A DNA stretch of 64,000 nt from UBA7430 sp002478765 (GTDB lineage: Bacteria > Bacteroidota > Bacteroidia > Flavobacteriales > UBA7430). The notes under the pieces were generated by a model. That model was not told the DNA's origin. It worked only from the letters and a program-made list of their open reading frames with translations, and searched no databases. The DNA is taken from the NCBI GenBank assembly GCA_943789355.1, contig CALSTU010000003.1:186001-250000 (forward strand), written 5' to 3'. The translations under genes were made by a program, and so were the position numbers. Shown in pieces: positions 60,499-64,000 of this stretch (positions are counted from its first letter, which is position 1; the number at the start of each line of letters is the position of its first letter).

Positions 60499-61020
60499 TT
60501 ATATAGACCTAGTCGAACTGTCGTTGATCCATTTATCCTGAATTTTAAGCGTTTGTTCTATTACATCACGTACACATCCTTCCCCACCTTTTTTGGGAGA
60601 TACATAATCGGATAGGTTTTTTATTTCTTGAGCTGCATTATCAGGGCAGGTCGGTAGCCCAACCATTTGCATGATTTGATAATCAGGGAGGTCATCTCCC
60701 ATATAGAGTATATTTTCGGAGTTTAGATCGTAGATATGCATGAGTTCATTAAGCGCTTCTACCTTATTGTGACAACCTAAATACACATCGTGAATGCCCA
60801 AACGATTCATCCTAGTTTTTACGGCTGCAGAACTACCGCCACTGATAATCGCAACAATCAACCCCTCTTTAACGGCTAGCTGAAGCGCATATCCATCTCG
60901 GGTGTGCATCTTTCTTACCTGTTCACCATCCGGCATGAGTGTTACGGTACCATCAGTTAAAACGCCATCACAATCGAAAATGAGAGCTTTGATATCCTTT
61001 AGTTTGGTTTTATAATTCAT
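60499..61020 (-). CDS. kdsC: KdsC-type HAD phosphatase (Kdo-8-phosphate phosphatase family)
   Basis: Removes the phosphate from Kdo-8-phosphate in LPS synthesis. The 173-residue protein lacks a cap domain and has HAD motif I FDCDGVLTDGTVTLM (nucleophile Asp16, Asp18), the MHTRDGYALQLA loop, motif II IISGGSSAAVKTRMN, and motif IV YMGDDLPDYQIMQ, then CPDNAAQEIKNLSDYV. A KdsC-like enzyme of sialic-acid type is possible. Its start overlaps the DUF2520 gene stop by 11 bases. Confidence 0.9.
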   Translation of the reverse strand: MNYKTKLKDIKALIFDCDGVLTDGTVTLMPDGEQVRKMHTRDGYALQLAVKEGLIVAIISGGSSAAVKTRMNRLGIHDVYLGCHNKVEALNELMHIYDLNSENILYMGDDLPDYQIMQMVGLPTCPDNAAQEIKNLSDYVSPKKGGEGCVRDVIEQTLKIQDKWINDSSTRSI

Positions 61021-61789
61021 CGTTATTTTTGTATATTATAGTTTCGGACAATAATTTGTAAATGTCATGATTTTTTCCTTTCTCAAGATATTTAAGGTGA
61101 GAATCGATGACCTCTTTGTCCTCTCTAACTGCAGGTCCTGTTTGAACATCTTTAGGTTTGTGCTTTGCAACTTTAGATGCTGTTTCTTTAATCAAGGGGT
61201 GTAAAATATCCAACGGAATACTTTCTTTTTGAAGTATTTCGTCTGAGATCATGTACATGTAATTGCTGAAATTGCAAGCAAAAACGGCTGCAACATGTAA
61301 GACCTTTCTTTGATGAGAATTGATGTTGTACACAATGGGGCTCATCAGTGTCGCTAATCTCATTAAGGTATTGTAGTCCTCACTTTTTGATGCTTCGATA
61401 CAAAAAGGTACACCCTTAAAATTGAGTTTTTTCTTTTTGGTAAAGGTTTGAAGTGGGTAAAACACGCCCCTTCTTTTGTGTTTAATGACGTCTTGATCTA
61501 TAGCTCCTGACGTGTGAACAATTAGTTTGTCTTTTAAACTTAAGCTGTCCGCAACTTCTGCAATTACGGAGTCCTTAACAGTGAGTATGTAGAGATCAGC
61601 ATTTTGATTTAACTGATCTATTTCAGTCGTGTAATCACATTTAAGTCGACGAGATAGGGATCGAGCTTCTTTTTCAGACCTGTTGTAAACTTGAAGAATA
61701 TTTTGCTCTTTATTTTGAAGTTCTTTGGACAAATGCCAGGCTACGTTACCGGCGCCTAGGATTACAATATTTAACTTTAACGTACTCAA
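61010..61789 (-). CDS. Rossmann/DUF2520-domain oxidoreductase-like protein
   Basis: A 259-residue two-domain protein of unknown function. The N-terminal Rossmann part begins NIVILGAGNVAWHLSKEL (resembles NADP-binding in F420-dependent and ketopantoate reductase families) and includes LIVHTSGAIDQDVI and RRGVFYPLQTFTK. The C-terminal DUF2520 part begins about residue 155 and has NINSHQRKVLHVAAVFACNF-like sequence. Part of the conserved flavobacterial cluster; overlaps kdsC by 11 bases and lies 6 bases after the ccmF stop. Confidence 0.88.
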   Translation of the reverse strand: MSTLKLNIVILGAGNVAWHLSKELQNKEQNILQVYNRSEKEARSLSRRLKCDYTTEIDQLNQNADLYILTVKDSVIAEVADSLSLKDKLIVHTSGAIDQDVIKHKRRGVFYPLQTFTKKKKLNFKGVPFCIEASKSEDYNTLMRLATLMSPIVYNINSHQRKVLHVAAVFACNFSNYMYMISDEILQKESIPLDILHPLIKETASKVAKHKPKDVQTGPAVREDKEVIDSHLKYLEKGKNHDIYKLLSETIIYKNNDEL

Positions 61790-61795
61790 AATATC

Positions 61796-64000
61796 TTATT
61801 TTTTAGTTTGTTTGAATAAATGAAGCATTGCAATAAAAGTACCGATAGCCATCAGAATTACTCCAATCCACAACAGGTTGATGTACGGAAAGATAATAGC
61901 TTTCATGACAATGAAAGGCTTTTCATTGTCAATGTGTTCGTATGCTTTTATTTGAATACTTCCCGCTTCTGGGTTTACCTCACTAAAAATGAACTTATAC
62001 TTTAAAGGTCCATCTTCCAGGTAACCCGGAAAGGATTGAGCTACATTATTTTTTACAGCATAAATAGTTTCGGTACTAGAATATTCACCGATCATGTTTT
62101 GCATTTTTAATTTAGCAATCAACATGACGTCTAAAGCCTTTTCACTCTCAAGGTTGGTATTTGCATTTACCAATAAACTATCTAAATAAAGGAAGTGTTT
62201 GCTGTATATGACGGAGTCTCCCTGTTTGATGTTTATTAGACTTTCTTGGTGGTAAGGGTCATTCTCATCGTGCTCATCGACATCTGCATAAGTGAGATGC
62301 GAGTAAACGTCGTAGAGCAAAAAGTGTTTGGTGGAAGGTTCAGCCACATTACCCATAATTTCATTCAGCTGTATGAATGGGTTTAAGGTAAATTGATATT
62401 CAAATTGACCATCTTCCTTGAGGTTAAAGTACTCTACTTCATAGGTTTTGTTAATCCCAATGAGTGTATCTGATTTGTAGAGAACAAAATACGTACCCAT
62501 AGCCGTTGTATCTCCTTTTTCCAGTAGAATGTTTTCATTGCTAGGAAAGTCTTTGGCGATAAAACCTTCATTGTTTGAGATTACATTTTTGTTTGCATTA
62601 CTTAATAATGCTCCCATAATAACCAATGCAAAACCTATGTGAGCTATGGAAGACCCTGATAAATTCCAGTTGCCCTTGAGTATTTTTCGCCAATAGAAAA
62701 AGTTTGACAAGGCAGCAAATATAGTAGCCCAAAGAAGAGTCAGATATACGGGGTCCCACATTCGAACTGTGAATGCGATAACGAAACTGAGGGCCAAAGA
62801 TGATATTAGGCTTGAGCTAATTTGTTTAAATATCTTTTTCATATCTGACTTTCCATAACTCAAATATTGTGTTATGCCGATCAGAATAATGATGATGACA
62901 GCAATAGGAGCTTGCCATGAATTGTAAAGGTCAATAGCGTCTATTGGAGGAGCCATTTGCGTTCCCAAGACTTTGTTAATTACAGGTAGGGAGGTAAACC
63001 ATGTGATTTGAAAAGCAGATATAAATAAGACCATAGACCCTATGAACATCCAAAATTCTCGAGAGCTGGAATCCTCTTCTTTTTTAACATGCGGTATGCT
63101 TTTGAATCGGAAGATTAAAATACAGATCGAAAAAATTACAAAACTGATCAAGTAAATCAGTAATTGATAATCCAAGCCTCCAGCAAAGGCATGTACAGAA
63201 GTATCACCTAATATTCCACTTCGAGTGAGGTAGGAAGAATAAATGACGAGGATAAATGAAAGAATGGTTAAGATAAATGTTGATCTTAAAGCGGTCTTAC
63301 GAGCTCTGTATACAAGCATTAAATGAGCAGCGGCTACCAAAATTATCCACGGAACTAAAGAAGAGTTTTCTACAGGATCCCAAGCCCAAAACCCCCCAAA
63401 AGAAAGCGATTCGTATGCCCATGCTCCACCCATTAAGATTCCTGTGCCTAGAACCATGATGGCAGCATAGGTCCAGGGAAGCGCTTCTTGTACCCACTCT
63501 GAAAAATTCTTTTTCCACAAGGCAGCAATGGCATAACAAAAGGGAATCATGGTAAGGGAGAAACCCAAGAAAAGGACTGGTGGGTGTATAACCATCCAGT
63601 AATTTTGCAACAGAGGGTTCAAGCCTCTACCGTCAGCAAACTGAGGTACTATCTCCAGATAGTTAGCCATTTTGGTCCAAGGTAAACCTATGTTTTCTTC
63701 TAGGTTTCTTACCAAAATAAATGGACTGGTTCCTATTTTCACCCCAAACAAATAACCGCCAATAATCATTGAACTGAGAAAAGCTTGAATGGATGCAACC
63801 ACTGTTAAAACTGGTGCTTCCCAATTTTTCGCTCTTCTCATTAAAATTACGCCTAGGATAAGATTCCAGAAAATCCACAAGAGAAAACTTCCTTCTTGAC
63901 CTTCCCAAAAGCACGATACCATATAGTGCGTAGGAAGTGATAGAGAAGAATGTTGCCATACGTACTGGTACTCAAAATAGTGATTGTAAATCATGATAAA
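61796..64000 (-). CDS. ccmF: Cytochrome c-type biogenesis protein CcmF/CcsA-type haem lyase, cut by window end
   Basis: Haem ligation to apocytochrome c in the periplasm. The visible 734 codons run to the window edge: the frame continues upstream of the ATG at 63992-63994 without a stop, and family members begin well before the segment NHYFEYQYVWQHSSLSL, so the start lies beyond base 64000. Landmarks: FWEGQEGSFLLWIFW, GLNPLLQNYWMVIHPPVLFLGF, GGFWAWDPVENSSLVPWI (the WWD-type haem-binding motif), and LTRSGILGDTSVHAF. The last 300 residues form the extra periplasmic domain plus a final membrane segment usual for the phylum. Leads the DUF2520-kdsC-ubiA-maf group. Confidence 0.9.
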   Translation of the reverse strand, partial: FIMIYNHYFEYQYVWQHSSLSLPTHYMVSCFWEGQEGSFLLWIFWNLILGVILMRRAKNWEAPVLTVVASIQAFLSSMIIGGYLFGVKIGTSPFILVRNLEENIGLPWTKMANYLEIVPQFADGRGLNPLLQNYWMVIHPPVLFLGFSLTMIPFCYAIAALWKKNFSEWVQEALPWTYAAIMVLGTGILMGGAWAYESLSFGGFWAWDPVENSSLVPWIILVAAAHLMLVYRARKTALRSTFILTILSFILVIYSSYLTRSGILGDTSVHAFAGGLDYQLLIYLISFVIFSICILIFRFKSIPHVKKEEDSSSREFWMFIGSMVLFISAFQITWFTSLPVINKVLGTQMAPPIDAIDLYNSWQAPIAVIIIILIGITQYLSYGKSDMKKIFKQISSSLISSLALSFVIAFTVRMWDPVYLTLLWATIFAALSNFFYWRKILKGNWNLSGSSIAHIGFALVIMGALLSNANKNVISNNEGFIAKDFPSNENILLEKGDTTAMGTYFVLYKSDTLIGINKTYEVEYFNLKEDGQFEYQFTLNPFIQLNEIMGNVAEPSTKHFLLYDVYSHLTYADVDEHDENDPYHQESLINIKQGDSVIYSKHFLYLDSLLVNANTNLESEKALDVMLIAKLKMQNMIGEYSSTETIYAVKNNVAQSFPGYLEDGPLKYKFIFSEVNPEAGSIQIKAYEHIDNEKPFIVMKAIIFPYINLLWIGVILMAIGTFIAMLHLFKQTKK

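Noticed and set aside
1..64000. tRNA, rRNA, CRISPR arrays, IS elements or prophage genes
   Set aside because: Intergenic regions were read on both strands; no cloverleaf, spaced repeat array, transposase, integrase or phage structural gene was recognised. A covariance-model scan would be needed to exclude small RNAs.

Overview
The window is 64 kb of an AT-rich chromosome from a member of the Bacteroidota, most likely the order Flavobacteriales. The evidence is: secreted proteins ending in type IX secretion (T9SS) sorting domains, of type B (gliding-motility-associated C-terminal domain) and type A; promoters of the TAnnTTTG class with no Shine-Dalgarno signal; a fused SecDF; the typical flavobacterial PurM, DUF368 and UbiA/KdsC/Maf gene neighbourhoods; and CcmF-type haem lyase. 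Genus cannot be settled from the sequence alone. Nothing here looks like a prophage, an IS element, a CRISPR array or a tRNA/rRNA locus; almost all of it is chromosomal core, densely packed and mostly in short operons.

Layout. 1-7 kb: the end of biotin carboxylase, smpB, a small porin, pcm, then a lipoprotein / polyprenyl sugar transferase / hydroxyacyl-CoA dehydrogenase run and a SCO1 copper chaperone. 7-11 kb (minus): a five-gene operon of a TPR protein, phosphosulfolactate synthase, rhodanese, DUF368 transporter and aroE. 11-20 kb: glmM, a cysteine desulfurase, a YihY membrane protein, nadC, rlmH, the rpsF-rpsR-rplI operon and gyrB. 19.7-28.1 kb (minus): four tandem genes for large secreted proteins, each with a P-domain and a T9SS type B tail. 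28-37 kb: mdh, a DCC-family protein, an FG-GAP secreted protein, secDF, tatA, a Ca/Na antiporter and glutamine synthetase. 37-45 kb: a PorE-like OmpA protein, purM-prfA-pyrF, comEC and a SpoU methyltransferase. 45-53 kb (minus): two near-identical cold-shock genes, rluF, a DEAD-box helicase, slyD, trkH, a heptose kinase and an aminotransferase. 53-64 kb: queE, a second PorE-like OmpA protein and HMG-CoA lyase (coupled), two more DEAD-box helicases, then the minus-strand operon ccmF (cut by the window end)-DUF2520-kdsC-ubiA-maf.

How it fits together. Export is a theme: SecDF and TatA move proteins over the inner membrane, the five T9SS-tailed proteins are cargo for the outer-membrane T9SS, and the two TPR/PD40/OmpA proteins resemble the periplasmic anchor PorE of that system. 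RNA handling is a second theme (SmpB, RlmH, RluF, SpoU, two Csp, three DEAD-box helicases). The points most worth following are the four-gene P-domain family, the ComA/rhodanese pairing, the tandem csp duplication, and two genes (tatA, queE) whose promoter box sits only four bases before the start codon.
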